Under the pieces are notes generated by a model, which was given only the letters and a program-made list of their open reading frames with translations, had not been told where the DNA came from and did no database searches. Both the position numbers and the translations under genes were made by a program. From UBA1952 sp965246785 (GTDB lineage Bacteria > Bacteroidota > Bacteroidia > Chitinophagales > Chitinophagaceae), in NCBI GenBank assembly GCA_965246785.1, contig CBDFFM010000005.1, forward strand, positions 62,001 through 126,000: a DNA stretch of 64,000 nucleotides, read 5' to 3'. This document shows, in pieces, positions 31,764 to 40,327 of this stretch; position 1 is the stretch's first letter; each line of letters starts with the position of its first letter.

Positions 31764-33839
31764 TTAGTATTGGTTCCGTGGATTGAATTGAAGGCCCTCG
31801 CCTTCGTCGTCTATGCCGGTATCGCGGCCCGTCCAGCGCTGGGAGAGCACAACCGTTTCCGCGCGCTCAGCTTCTACCTTTTTCACTATGGAAGGGCTAA
31901 GCGCGGCGACGATGTCAGAGCCTACCGCCTGCCGGTATTCAAGCTCCTGCTCCCTGTACCCTTCAAACTCCTTAATCAGGGCCTTGCGCCTGGCTATCTC
32001 GCCCCATTCGGCGGTCGGGCCGTAGGCCTGCGCTTCCTGCTCGTCATAGGCGCGGCCTAAGAACTGGCGTAGCGGCCCTTCGCCGGTCTTAAACAGCATT
32101 ACCTGGCTGAGGTCGTCCAGGTCGTAGCACACTACTACGCGATGATGCTGGCTAATGATGCTGTAATCCTTCGTGCGGTAGTAGAAGGGGATGCCCTGTA
32201 TTTCCTTGCGGATAAGGCCGGCACCGTGGAACGGCAGCTCTATACGCAGGCCGCAGAGCCACCACATTTCCTGCTCCTCCAGCTTCCGGACGTGCGGCTT
32301 ATCGCTCGTCTCTATGAGCTGGGCCGGGCTTAGCTCCACACCCTTATGCTTCCTGCTGTAATAGCTCAGTGCTGTGTGGCGGTAAGCCTCAATAATGCGC
32401 GTGGCCTCGGCTACCGCGTCATCAAAGGCAAAGCCCTCGGCGCGCGCATCGCGGCGCATACGCTTCAGGTGCTCGGTAGAGCGGTGGGCATAGGCCCGGC
32501 GGCTCTGGATGCCCTGGCCGTAGTAGTAGGCGCTGTCCTGCATGAAGACAGTTTGCAGCGTACCAAACCAGCGCTCCAGCGGTGCCTTGCCCTCTGCCTT
32601 GTGTACAAACGTCACCTTAGTGCCGAGCTGCTCTATAGCGGCGAGGTAGTCCTGCATCTCCGGCGTATTGTGGCCGGGGAAGCGGTCAAAGGCGATTTCG
32701 TAAGGGAGGTAGCCGGTTTCCTTTATCGCCATCTTGAGGGCATTAAACACGGCCCAGCGGTCTTCCTTCAGGTCAAAGTGCCAGCCGATGATGTCGCCGC
32801 TGTGTACGTCGCGCACGGCGATGATGTAGAGGAAGCGGCGTGCGCCGTCCTCGCCCTTATGGTCTATCAGGTTCACGCGGGTACCGTCCACCTGCCAGCA
32901 GTCGCCGGCAAACAGGGCGTTCTGCAGGGGCACGTAGCCGCGGTAGATAGCGGAGAAGCGGCCCTTTGCGCCCCAGCGCTCCTGCGCGGTGAGGTAGCGC
33001 GTATTGTGCTCCTCCATGATGCCGCCGATCCAGCGGTCGGAGGGGACGGGCTTGCAGGTAAGCCGGCAGGCATCCTGAATCTTGCGGATGATGTAGGCGT
33101 TGGTGAAATTCAGCCCGTCCATGCCGCGCAGTTGCAGCACCCAGGAGCGCACTTCCTCGTCGGAGTACCGGGCGGCGTTGCCGTTGCCCGCGCGGGGCAG
33201 CCTAATTGTGTCGGCAATAGCCTTGCCGCCCTCCATTACCTCGGTCAGCTTGCGCTTGAATACACGGGGATTGTGCGGGAGGTATGCCACATCAAAGCGG
33301 CTCAGGAGGGCGGTGAAATCGGCTATGAACTCGTACTTCTTCAGATTGATATTGCGGGAGCGTACCCAGACTACGGCGCATTCCAGTACGGCGGCGGCTT
33401 TGGCAAGGTTGGCCTGCTGCGTAGCGGTGCAGTCGCCGTAGCAGTGGAGGTACTGCGCATAATCGGCGTTTAAGGCTTGTTTAAACACCGGTTCCAATTC
33501 GCCGATGGCGGCGGCCTTGACGGTCTGGCCGGCGAGGGCTATGAGCTGCTCGGCGGCAGGGAGCTGGGAGCGGTAGTGAACGGGCGCGCGGTCGGGGATA
33601 TTGGCGTAGGCGTAGTAGAATGCGCTGTTGATGCGGGCGAAGCGCCATGCCTTGCCGGTGTTGGGAAGGGTGTCGCGGGAGTGGTAGCAGGCGGGGACGG
33701 AGGCTTTATAGGCGGAGCGACGTGACCATAGGTATTCTTCCGTAATGCTGAGCAGGCCGCTGACGTAGTCCTGGTGGAGCCAGATGGTTTTGCCCTCGCG
33801 GTCTTTGCGGACTACTATGTAGTGTGGTAGGAGCTGCAT
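31764..33839 (-). CDS. DDE transposase, MuA-like
   Basis: 691 residues from the ATG at 33839, the start that avoids overlap with the Ner-like gene. The rve-type catalytic core has Asp318 (CWQVDGT), Asp385 (EIAFDRFPGH) and Glu422 (APLERWFGTLQT). The N-terminal 300 residues hold DNA-binding domains, and the C-terminal beta-barrel/helical tail is present (CYDLDDLSQVMLF). It integrates the phage by replicative transposition. The length is close to the 663 residues of MuA. The catalytic triad is intact, so transposition could still work despite damage to head genes. Confidence 0.9.
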   Translation of the reverse strand: MQLLPHYIVVRKDREGKTIWLHQDYVSGLLSITEEYLWSRRSAYKASVPACYHSRDTLPNTGKAWRFARINSAFYYAYANIPDRAPVHYRSQLPAAEQLIALAGQTVKAAAIGELEPVFKQALNADYAQYLHCYGDCTATQQANLAKAAAVLECAVVWVRSRNINLKKYEFIADFTALLSRFDVAYLPHNPRVFKRKLTEVMEGGKAIADTIRLPRAGNGNAARYSDEEVRSWVLQLRGMDGLNFTNAYIIRKIQDACRLTCKPVPSDRWIGGIMEEHNTRYLTAQERWGAKGRFSAIYRGYVPLQNALFAGDCWQVDGTRVNLIDHKGEDGARRFLYIIAVRDVHSGDIIGWHFDLKEDRWAVFNALKMAIKETGYLPYEIAFDRFPGHNTPEMQDYLAAIEQLGTKVTFVHKAEGKAPLERWFGTLQTVFMQDSAYYYGQGIQSRRAYAHRSTEHLKRMRRDARAEGFAFDDAVAEATRIIEAYRHTALSYYSRKHKGVELSPAQLIETSDKPHVRKLEEQEMWWLCGLRIELPFHGAGLIRKEIQGIPFYYRTKDYSIISQHHRVVVCYDLDDLSQVMLFKTGEGPLRQFLGRAYDEQEAQAYGPTAEWGEIARRKALIKEFEGYREQELEYRQAVGSDIVAALSPSIVKKVEAERAETVVLSQRWTGRDTGIDDEGEGLQFNPRNQY

Positions 33840-33843
33840 AGTG

Positions 33844-34077
33844 TCAGGCTTGAGTAGGGAAAAGCGTTTTGGCCTTCTGTACCAGTGTTTCCATTGACGA
33901 CTCCAAGTATTGGTCAACCTTTGCGATAGTCTCATTCAGGTCGGATGGCTTCTTGACAGTAGCGTGTCCGCTTCTCACCTGCCGGACTTTTGAATCACTA
34001 CAGCCTACTACTTCGGCTACGACGCGGGATTGCACCCGGCGTTTTGCTGCTATCCTTTTTCTGCTACTTTTACCCAT
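33844..34077 (-). CDS. Ner/Cro-like DNA-binding protein
   Basis: 77 residues, basic at the N-terminus (MGKSSRKRIAAKRRVQSRVV), with a helix-turn-helix at about 19-40 (VAEVVGCSDSKVRQVRSG). It is divergent from the repressor and immediately upstream of A, the place of Mu ner, the negative regulator of early transcription. Confidence 0.6.
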   Translation of the reverse strand: MGKSSRKRIAAKRRVQSRVVAEVVGCSDSKVRQVRSGHATVKKPSDLNETIAKVDQYLESSMETLVQKAKTLFPTQA

Positions 34078-34097
34078 ACAGTAACGTTATTGTATCG

Positions 34098-34129
34098 CAA
34101 AGGAAGTGAACAAAGTTCACACCAACAAA
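34098..34129 (-). promoter_or_regulatory. putative early promoter (Bacteroidota type)
   Basis: On the minus strand TTTG (34126-34129), a 20-bp spacer and TTCCTTTG (34098-34105) match the TTTG/TAnnTTTG consensus with one mismatch in -7. The operator palindrome lies inside the spacer, so repressor binding would block it. It would drive ner-A-B and the early operon. Confidence 0.5.
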
Positions 34130-34142
34130 TGCTGTGTGAACT
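34106..34142. promoter_or_regulatory. palindromic operator pair between repressor and Ner genes
   Basis: GTGAACAAAGTTCAC (34106-34120) is a perfect palindrome with a 3-bp centre. A third half-site GTGTGAACT (34134-34142) pairs with AGTTCACAC (34114-34122), so three arms alternate. Such overlapping arms suit dimer binding by the S24-type repressor and Ner. Confidence 0.65.
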
Positions 34143-34157
34143 TTTTTTAGGAGCTAT

Positions 34158-34850
34158 ATGAGTGAAACGCCGACTTATCAGCCAGCAGACTTAAAGCGTA
34201 TCCGGGAAGGATTAGAACTTGACCAAGAGGCAATGGGGGCGCGGCTCGGCGTAAGCCGTGAAATGGTCAGTAAAATGGAAAACAGCAAAAAGCCGATTAC
34301 GAAAAAGACTGCTATTCTCCTTTATCAAATTGAACAGGCAAGTGAACTAAAGCCACAAAATGGGGAGAAATCGCTACGGAAGATTCCTTTTTACGGAGAC
34401 GTGGCTTCCATTGGAGGCAAAATGATGGCAGCAAACAACGTAGCATCGTCTCCTACCGCCTATATCAATCCCGGAGACTGGTTCCCAGGCGCCACGGCAG
34501 CTTGCCGACACTACGGGGAGAGTATGTTAGAATATCCTAACGGCTGCATCCTGGTGCTTAAAGAAATTAAAGACCTGCGCAATGGCATCATACCAGGACA
34601 GAACTATGTCATTGAGTACGGCGATGACCGCAATTCAGTTACCAAGCGACTACAGTTTCAGAAGGAAAAGATTATTGCTTACAGCTCTAATCCCGAGATG
34701 TATCAAGACGGGTCACTTATCCATCAGCCGTTCCCTATTCATAAGCTACACCGTGCTTTTTTGATTTTAGGCCACATCATGATGGGCCAAACGAGCGGTA
34801 TAATGATAGTCGGGGCGGAGCACGAGGGCAGGGCTGCTGTATCTTTGTAA
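34158..34850 (+). CDS. S24-type prophage repressor (XRE + LexA/CI-like peptidase)
   Basis: 230 residues. The N-terminal XRE helix-turn-helix (about 12-64: REGLELDQEAMGARLGVSREMVSKMEN) is followed by a C-terminal S24 fold: YGESMLEYPNG with Ser near 115 and a Lys in SVTKRLQFQ. Such repressors are cleaved on DNA damage by RecA. A SD-like AGGAG precedes the ATG. It is oriented away from the early operon and maintains lysogeny. Confidence 0.8.
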   Translation: MSETPTYQPADLKRIREGLELDQEAMGARLGVSREMVSKMENSKKPITKKTAILLYQIEQASELKPQNGEKSLRKIPFYGDVASIGGKMMAANNVASSPTAYINPGDWFPGATAACRHYGESMLEYPNGCILVLKEIKDLRNGIIPGQNYVIEYGDDRNSVTKRLQFQKEKIIAYSSNPEMYQDGSLIHQPFPIHKLHRAFLILGHIMMGQTSGIMIVGAEHEGRAAVSL

Positions 34851-34879
34851 AACGACTCTGTGGTAGGAGCCGGCAAGGA

Positions 34880-34910
34880 ATCCGGTTGCTACGCACCGGG
34901 TTTCTTTTTT
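34880..34910 (+). terminator. terminator of the repressor gene
   Basis: A 7-bp stem (ATCCGGT 34880-34886 with ACCGGGT 34895-34901, one G-T pair) precedes TTTCTTTTTT. It lies 30 bp past the repressor stop and just before the lipoprotein start. Confidence 0.65.
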
Positions 34911-34917
34911 ACCGCTT

Positions 34918-35340
34918 ATGAAAACACTACTGCCTTATCTCTTTATGGGTATTTGTTTGGGGGTATTAGCCGGATGCGGCGACAGTACCAAAGAAGATAG
35001 TGACCCTTGGGCGAAATATGCGAGCGATACTAAGACAAGCATTACGGTAATTAATTCCGCTGCTTATCCGGCTATTGTCGTAGCCAACGCTCACGATGAA
35101 TATGACGGGCTAAAAAACGTTTACACCCTGCATCTAACGGCGCTCAGTAAGGGAAAGAAGTATAAGTTATTCCAAATTAATGGCGTCTTCTTCAAAGGCA
35201 ATGACAGGGTCGGCGAGGCGCTTACTGGATGGAAATTGGATGGAAAGGGCACACCGGTAGAGTTAAGTATGAATGCCTTTATTCCTGGCTCGGCTCCAGA
35301 CCGCGTAGTGCTTACCATTGATAAGGATATGACGGAATAA
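34918..35340 (+). CDS. lipoprotein near the prophage end (moron-type)
   Basis: 140 residues. MKTLLPYLFMGICLGVLAGCGDS is a signal with a lipobox LAGC (Cys20). The mature part is beta-rich with SITVINSAAYPAIVVANAH and KKYKLFQINGVFFKGN. It lies between the repressor and the putative end of the phage, a place for lysogenic conversion genes. Possibly an exclusion factor; not recognised. Confidence 0.55.
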   Translation: MKTLLPYLFMGICLGVLAGCGDSTKEDSDPWAKYASDTKTSITVINSAAYPAIVVANAHDEYDGLKNVYTLHLTALSKGKKYKLFQINGVFFKGNDRVGEALTGWKLDGKGTPVELSMNAFIPGSAPDRVVLTIDKDMTE

Positions 35341-35370
35341 TTGAGTAGGCCATAAACTAAAAGTGCAAAA

Positions 35371-35409
35371 AACCTTACACTTCTAAAGTGTAAGATGAAG
35401 TGTAAGGTT
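35371..35409 (+). repeat. alternative hairpins sharing one arm, near the prophage end
   Basis: The arm AACCTTACACTT (35371-35382) can pair with AAGTGTAAG (35386-35394, loop CTA) or with AAGTGTAAGGTT (35398-35409). Two copies of an AAAAGTGCAAAAA motif flank it (35360-35372 and 35423-35435). It may be a terminator for the lipoprotein gene, or part of the transposase-binding end. The 35341-35703 space holds no convincing gene. Confidence 0.5.
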
Positions 35410-35508
35410 TCGCCTGAAAACCAAAAGTGCAAAAAGCACTCACTTCCGACGCGGGCAGCTCACCGGCTCCGGCGCTCGGCCCATCCGCAGGCCACCGGCC
35501 CGGCAAGA

Positions 35509-35612
35509 GCACTAAAATGCCCGCCAATAGCGCGCAGCGCCGTATAAGCCCTCATAGCCAAATGGTACATCCCCGCGCTAAAATGCCCATTTCCGCGCTA
35601 AGAAATGGGCAT
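35509..35612. repeat. candidate transposase-binding end repeats
   Basis: Near-identical 14-mers occur at 35509-35522 (GCACTAAAATGCCC) and 35575-35588 (GCGCTAAAATGCCC), with a third related copy from 35595 (GCGCTAAGAAATG). ATGCCCATTTC (35583-35593) and GAAATGGGCAT (35602-35612) form an 11-bp hairpin. Two ATGGTAC motifs sit between and after. Repeated short sites at the end beyond the repressor are what the L1-L3 sites of Mu look like. The exact junction cannot be set without the other end. Confidence 0.45.
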
Positions 35613-35703
35613 CCAATGTTACAAGATGGTACTTCGCCACCCGGCAGAAAACCGGCAAAAATCTAATGAAAGCTGCTAAGGCAGCGGGTTCAGGGAGAAA
35701 TAG

Positions 35704-36222
35704 GTGTTTCTGTACTTTTGGTTCTGCCCCTTAATAACATTGCACAATGAAATAGATGCAGCAGTTTCAAACTTACTGCTAATTGCCAGAGATTTGACAC
35801 GGAATACCATTTCTTCAAACTGCAAATTCATTCTGTCTGAAATAGTCAATTCTGAAGACAATTTTTTCAGACAGTGGCAAGTGACAAAACTGAAGAATGA
35901 TAAAAAGAAGTCTTTAAACTTTGAGGAACTAATGCTACAGTTGTCAAGCATCTACACCAACCTCTACGATATTAATCTGGTTATCTACAAGGCAACGATA
36001 GACAAGACTATTATTGACGTTCAATACTATCCAAAATCAGCGCTTGATGAAGCTTATAGACAAAAAATTGCTGATAATCCGCCGATGCTACATTGTAAAG
36101 TCGCAATGCCGCCTTGGCGAAATGATGATAGAGAGCGATTTGATATAAACTGGCAGCATAAAATTTTGATTTGGAAATGGAAACTCTTTTGGGCAAGACA
36201 AAAGTTGAAATTCATTTTCTAA
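35704..36222 (+). CDS. AT-rich orphan protein next to the prophage end
   Basis: 172 residues from a GTG, or later TTG at 35740 (HNEIDAAVSNLLLIARDL). It is Lys/Ile/Asn-rich, helical at the N-terminus, ending in WKLFWARQKLKFIF. AT content is much higher than in its neighbours, a sign of transfer. A TACTTTTG at 35713-35720 resembles a -7 box. The start of the gene may have been cut by prophage insertion. Function unknown. Confidence 0.45.
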   Translation: MFLYFWFCPLITLHNEIDAAVSNLLLIARDLTRNTISSNCKFILSEIVNSEDNFFRQWQVTKLKNDKKKSLNFEELMLQLSSIYTNLYDINLVIYKATIDKTIIDVQYYPKSALDEAYRQKIADNPPMLHCKVAMPPWRNDDRERFDINWQHKILIWKWKLFWARQKLKFIF

Positions 36223-36233
36223 GCGGAAAACAA

Positions 36234-36260
36234 AAAGGGAACGCCACAAGCGTTCCCTTT
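36234..36260. terminator. bidirectional terminator between orphan and atpC
   Basis: GGGAACGC (36237-36244) pairs with GCGTTCCC (36250-36257) over CACAA, with A-rich and T-rich flanks that extend the stem. It lies between converging genes and can serve both. Confidence 0.75.
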
Positions 36261-36285
36261 CCAATTCAGCAAAGCCGAAAAGCTT

Positions 36286-36546
36286 TTACTCCATGGCCGT
36301 AGCGCCTTCAATGAGCACACTCGCCTTGTTGTTCAGCACTTCCACAAAACCGCCGGTAATTTCATAAAGCTCCGTCTGGCCACCAATCTTGTCCTTCATA
36401 ATTTTCATCTTGCCCTGTCCGAGGGAAGCAATCATCGGCGCGTGCTTGTCCAGCACTTCAAAGGAGCCTTCAATGCCGGGCAACTGGATACCATAGACAG
36501 TGCCGCTATAGACGCGATGCTCGGGGGTTAATATTTCTAACTGCAT
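36286..36546 (-). CDS. atpC: F1 ATP synthase epsilon subunit
   Basis: 86 residues: MQLEILTPEHRVYSGTVYGIQLPG, GSFEVLDKHAPMIASLGQG and a beta-sandwich ending LIEGATAME. Only the N-terminal sandwich domain is present, without the C-terminal helical pair that inhibits the enzyme, as in many Bacteroidota. It couples the central stalk. It follows atpD by 8 bp. Confidence 0.92.
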   Translation of the reverse strand: MQLEILTPEHRVYSGTVYGIQLPGIEGSFEVLDKHAPMIASLGQGKMKIMKDKIGGQTELYEITGGFVEVLNNKASVLIEGATAME

Positions 36547-36554
36547 TGGTGTAA

Positions 36555-38063
36555 TTAGTTCTTAGCTTGCTCCATCATCTTCTTACCCTTCGCCATAGCA
36601 TCATCAATAGTGCCTACGAGGTTGAAGGCTGCTTCCGGATACTCGTCCACTTCGCCGTCCATAATCATGTTGAAGCCACGGATGGTTTCTTCAATCGGAA
36701 CGAGCACACCCTTGAGCCCAGTGAATTGCTCGGCTACGAAGAATGGCTGAGAAAGGAAGCGCTGCACCTTACGGGCGCGGCTTACAGTCTGCTTGTCTTC
36801 TTCAGAAAGTTCATCCATACCCAGGATGGCGATAATGTCCTGAAGCTCCTTGTAGCGCTGAAGTATCAGCTTGACACGGTTAGCTGTATCATAATGGAGG
36901 TCGCCAACGATGAGCGGCGTCAGGATACGGGAAGTAGAATCCAGCGGGTCAACGGCAGGATAGATACCGAGGTCGGCGATTTTACGGGAAAGTACCGTTG
37001 TCGCATCCAGGTGGGCGAAGGTGGTTGCCGGGGCCGGGTCGGTCAGGTCATCTGCAGGTACGTAAACCGCCTGTACGGAAGTGATAGAACCATTGCGCGT
37101 AGAGGTAATGCGCTCCTGCATCAGACCCATCTCGGTAGCCAGCGTAGGCTGATAACCTACTGCAGAAGGCATACGTCCCAAAAGGGCGGATACTTCAGAA
37201 CCTGCCTGCGTAAAGCGGAAGATATTATCCACGAAGAAAAGGATGTCCTTACCCTTGCCAGTGCCGTCACCGTCACGGAAATATTCCGCGATTGTAAGAC
37301 CAGATAGCGCCACACGTGCACGTGCACCCGGCGGCTCGTTCATCTGACCGAATACGAAGGTTGCTTTAGAATCCTTCAGCTCATTCATATCTACTGAGGA
37401 AAGGTCCCAGCCGCCTTCTTCCATGGAATGCTTGAACTTATCACCATACTTTACAATGCCGGCTTCAATCATTTCACGCATCAGGTCATTGCCCTCACGC
37501 GTACGTTCGCCTACGCCTGCAAATACAGATAGACCGGCGTACGCCTTGGCGATATTATTAATCAGTTCCTGAATCAGTACGGTCTTACCTACGCCCGCGC
37601 CGCCGAATAGTCCAATCTTACCGCCCTTCGCATAAGGCTCAATCAGGTCAATCACCTTGATACCTGTAAAGAGGATTTCAGAGGCGGTAGAAAGGTTTTC
37701 AAACGCAGGCGGCTTTGCGTGAATGGGGCGGCCACCGTTGTCCATATTTGGTTGGGAAAGGCCGTCAATCGCATCACCGGTTACATTAAACAGGCGGCCG
37801 TGAATCTGCTCGCCGGTTGGCATCGCAATCGCGCGACCCGTGTCACGCACATCCATGCCGCGCATCAGGCCTTCGGTACCGTCCATTGCAATTGCGCGAA
37901 CGGAGTCTTCGCCGAGGTGCTGCTGTACTTCCAGCACCAGCTTGTCGCCGTTGTCACGGGTAAGCTCAAGGGCGTTGAAGATTTCAGGAAGCTTGTTGTC
38001 GCCGGAAAAGTGGACGTCCACAACCGGGCCGATGATTTGCTTGATTTTACCGACGTTGGCCAT
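36555..38063 (-). CDS. atpD: F1 ATP synthase beta subunit
   Basis: 502 residues from ATG 38063 (MANVGKIKQIIGPVVDVHF). Walker A is GGAGVGKT with ERTREGNDL after it, Walker B-like ILFFVDNIF, and the C-terminal FFVAEQFTGLKG. It is the catalytic subunit of ATP synthase at the inner membrane. The upstream frame extension before Met35 lacks conservation. As in many Bacteroidota, atpD-atpC are apart from the other atp genes. Confidence 0.96.
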   Translation of the reverse strand: MANVGKIKQIIGPVVDVHFSGDNKLPEIFNALELTRDNGDKLVLEVQQHLGEDSVRAIAMDGTEGLMRGMDVRDTGRAIAMPTGEQIHGRLFNVTGDAIDGLSQPNMDNGGRPIHAKPPAFENLSTASEILFTGIKVIDLIEPYAKGGKIGLFGGAGVGKTVLIQELINNIAKAYAGLSVFAGVGERTREGNDLMREMIEAGIVKYGDKFKHSMEEGGWDLSSVDMNELKDSKATFVFGQMNEPPGARARVALSGLTIAEYFRDGDGTGKGKDILFFVDNIFRFTQAGSEVSALLGRMPSAVGYQPTLATEMGLMQERITSTRNGSITSVQAVYVPADDLTDPAPATTFAHLDATTVLSRKIADLGIYPAVDPLDSTSRILTPLIVGDLHYDTANRVKLILQRYKELQDIIAILGMDELSEEDKQTVSRARKVQRFLSQPFFVAEQFTGLKGVLVPIEETIRGFNMIMDGEVDEYPEAAFNLVGTIDDAMAKGKKMMEQAKN

Positions 38064-38112
38064 AAATGCTTTGATATTATGAGACGCGTGTATAGGCGCG
38101 CCAAATTTTGCG

Positions 38113-38144
38113 CAAAGGTAATGGGCGGGGGGGAAAAGGCCAAC
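38113..38144 (-). promoter_or_regulatory. putative promoter of atpDC
   Basis: On the minus strand GTTG (38141-38144), 20 bp and TACCTTTG (38113-38120) match the Bacteroidota TTTG/TAnnTTTG pattern, with an exact -7 element. It lies 50 bp before the atpD start. Confidence 0.5.
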
Positions 38145-38193
38145 GGGAAAAGGAAGCATCTTCACCCTACTTTCATTGCTAAACCTTCAATTC

Positions 38194-38541
38194 ATGAGAT
38201 TTTTTCTGATTACGCTCCTGTTTATCAACACTATCGCTGCAACAGCCCAAACGAAAGAGGGAGCCATCGGCTGCTGGAAAATGACCGCCCGCGCCGGAGA
38301 AAACCTGCAGCTTAACCGCGACGGCTCTTTCTCGTTCAACGACTACAACACCATGACTAAGGCCACGGAAAATCTCTACGGCACCTGGAAGTTTGAAAAG
38401 AGCACCGTCACCCTCATGTACGACGACCGGCCGCAGCAGCGTTTCACGATGAAAAAAGACAAAAGCGGCAAATGGATGCTAACCAAAGCCGGCGGCTTTC
38501 AGTTTGTAAAAGGAATCCCCGCAGATTGCGGCGCGCAGTAA
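38194..38541 (+). CDS. exported lipocalin-like domain protein
   Basis: 115 residues from ATG 38194 (MRFFLITLLFINTIAATAQ signal peptide). The mature part has IGCWKMTARAGENLQLNRDGSFSF, GTWKFEKSTVTLMYDD and a final WMLTKAGGFQFVKG. This is the pattern of small lipocalin-like or DUF4488-type secreted proteins. Ligand unknown. Confidence 0.55.
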   Translation: MRFFLITLLFINTIAATAQTKEGAIGCWKMTARAGENLQLNRDGSFSFNDYNTMTKATENLYGTWKFEKSTVTLMYDDRPQQRFTMKKDKSGKWMLTKAGGFQFVKGIPADCGAQ

Positions 38542-38611
38542 AGGTGACGGCGGATGTGAATAGGTAATGCGCTACTTTTAAGGCCGCAACAATTTTTCCC
38601 GCCTCTTTTCT

Positions 38612-40327
38612 ATGTGCGCAAAGACGCAGCGTAAAACGCTCCCTGCACCGCTTCCTCTTTTTCCTAAAACCCTCACCGGCATCGCCGGGCTGGATGAAAT
38701 CACCTGCGGCGGCATCCCACAGGGCCGGCCTACGCTCGTGTGCGGCGGCACCGGCTGCGGAAAAACGCTCCTCAGCATGGAGTTTATCGTGCGCGGCGCG
38801 ATTCAGTATGGCGAGCCCGGCGTATTCATTGCTTTTGAGGAAAAGACGGAAGAACTTGCCGCCAACGTAGCCTCGCTGGGCTTTGACCTGCAAAAGCTGC
38901 AAAAGGACAAGTTCCTGAAGATGGATTACATCCACTTAGACCGCGCGGAAATTGAAGAGACCGGTGCTTACGACTTAGAAGGCCTCTTCATCCGCATCGG
39001 CTACGCGATAGACAGTATTGGCGCGAAGCGTATCGTGCTGGACACGCTGGAAAACCTCTTCGGTAATCTCCTGGACCAGGGCATTCTGCGCGCGGAATTG
39101 CGCCGTCTTTTCCAGTTTTTAAAGGACAAAGGCGTCACCGCCGTCATCACTGCTGAGAAAGGCGAAGGCACGCTGACGCGCAACGGACTGGAAGAGTATG
39201 TGAGCGACTGCGTGATTCTCTTAGAGCACCGCATCGCGCAGCAGATTTCTACGCGCCTGATGCGCATTGTGAAGTACCGCGGCTCCATGCACGGCACCAA
39301 CGAGTATCCGTTCCTGATAGACGAAGAAGGCATCTCAGTGCTCCCGGTTACATCGCTGACGCTTTCGGCAGATGTGAGCAACAAGCGTGTTTCTTCCGGC
39401 ATTCCCTCGCTGGACGGAATGCTTGGCGGCAAAGGATTTTTTCGCGGCAGCAGCATCCTCGTGTCCGGCACGGCAGGTACCGGCAAGACGAGTATCGCGG
39501 CCCTTTTTGTGGCTGAAGCCTGCCGTAGAAAGGAGCGCGCGCTCTATCTTGCTTTTGAAGAATCGCCGCAGCAGATTGTGCGCAACATGCAGAGCATCGG
39601 CATTGACCTGCAACCTTGCATTGACGCGGAATTGCTGCGCTTCCTCGCCTCTCGCCCTACGCTGAACGGGCTGGAAATGCACCTCGTAACCATTCATAAG
39701 CTCGTGCGGCATTTCAAGCCGAAGGTGGTGGTGCTTGACCCGATTACAAACCTGATTACCGTCGGCTCTGTAGGCGAGGTGAAGGGCATGCTCATACGCC
39801 TGATTGACTTCCTGCAAAACGAAGGCATCACCGTAATGTTCACCGCGCTGACGCTGAATACCATCATCAATGAGCAGACCGATGAAGGCGTTTCGTCCCT
39901 TGTAGATGCCTGGCTGCTGGTGCGCGATATTGAAAGCAACGGCGAGCGCAACCGCGGCATGTATGTAATGAAGAGCCGCGGCATGAAGCACAGCAATCAG
40001 GTGCGCGAGTTCGTGATTTCAGATGAAGGCCTGAACCTCGTGGATGTTTACCTCGGTGAGAAGGGCGTGCTTACCGGCTCTGCGCGCCTGGCGCAGCAAC
40101 TGGACGAGCTTACCGGCACAGCACTGCGCGAGCACGCCATTGGCCGTAAAGACCGGACGCTTTCGCGCAAGCAGGCAGAAGTAGAGGCACGCATCAAGAC
40201 CCTGCGGGATGAGTTTGAAGCCTTGCAGGAAGAGCTGAACAACGGCTACGTGGAAGATGAATTGAAGAAAGAGATTCAGGCGCGTAACCGGGAGCAGGTT
40301 ATCCGTAATCGCCATAATGGGAAGTAG
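38612..40327 (+). CDS. kaiC: KaiC-like two-domain ATPase
   Basis: 571 residues with two RecA-like KaiC domains: CI with Walker A GGTGCGKT (45-52) and Glu76-77, CII with GTAGTGKT (286-293) and Glu316-317. In the CII phosphorylation loop the cyanobacterial Ser431-Thr432 pair aligns with Ser428-Ser429 (TDEGVSSLVDA), so phosphorylation is possible. A C-terminal coiled extension (about 495-571) is longer than in clock KaiC. It heads an operon with two kaiB genes and a histidine kinase. No kaiA is present, so a timer or stress role is more likely than a circadian clock. Confidence 0.9.
   Translation: MCAKTQRKTLPAPLPLFPKTLTGIAGLDEITCGGIPQGRPTLVCGGTGCGKTLLSMEFIVRGAIQYGEPGVFIAFEEKTEELAANVASLGFDLQKLQKDKFLKMDYIHLDRAEIEETGAYDLEGLFIRIGYAIDSIGAKRIVLDTLENLFGNLLDQGILRAELRRLFQFLKDKGVTAVITAEKGEGTLTRNGLEEYVSDCVILLEHRIAQQISTRLMRIVKYRGSMHGTNEYPFLIDEEGISVLPVTSLTLSADVSNKRVSSGIPSLDGMLGGKGFFRGSSILVSGTAGTGKTSIAALFVAEACRRKERALYLAFEESPQQIVRNMQSIGIDLQPCIDAELLRFLASRPTLNGLEMHLVTIHKLVRHFKPKVVVLDPITNLITVGSVGEVKGMLIRLIDFLQNEGITVMFTALTLNTIINEQTDEGVSSLVDAWLLVRDIESNGERNRGMYVMKSRGMKHSNQVREFVISDEGLNLVDVYLGEKGVLTGSARLAQQLDELTGTALREHAIGRKDRTLSRKQAEVEARIKTLRDEFEALQEELNNGYVEDELKKEIQARNREQVIRNRHNGK

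Noticed and set aside
32346..33473. 375-codon open frame opposite the transposase
   Set aside because: Antisense to the catalytic core of MuA-like transposase.
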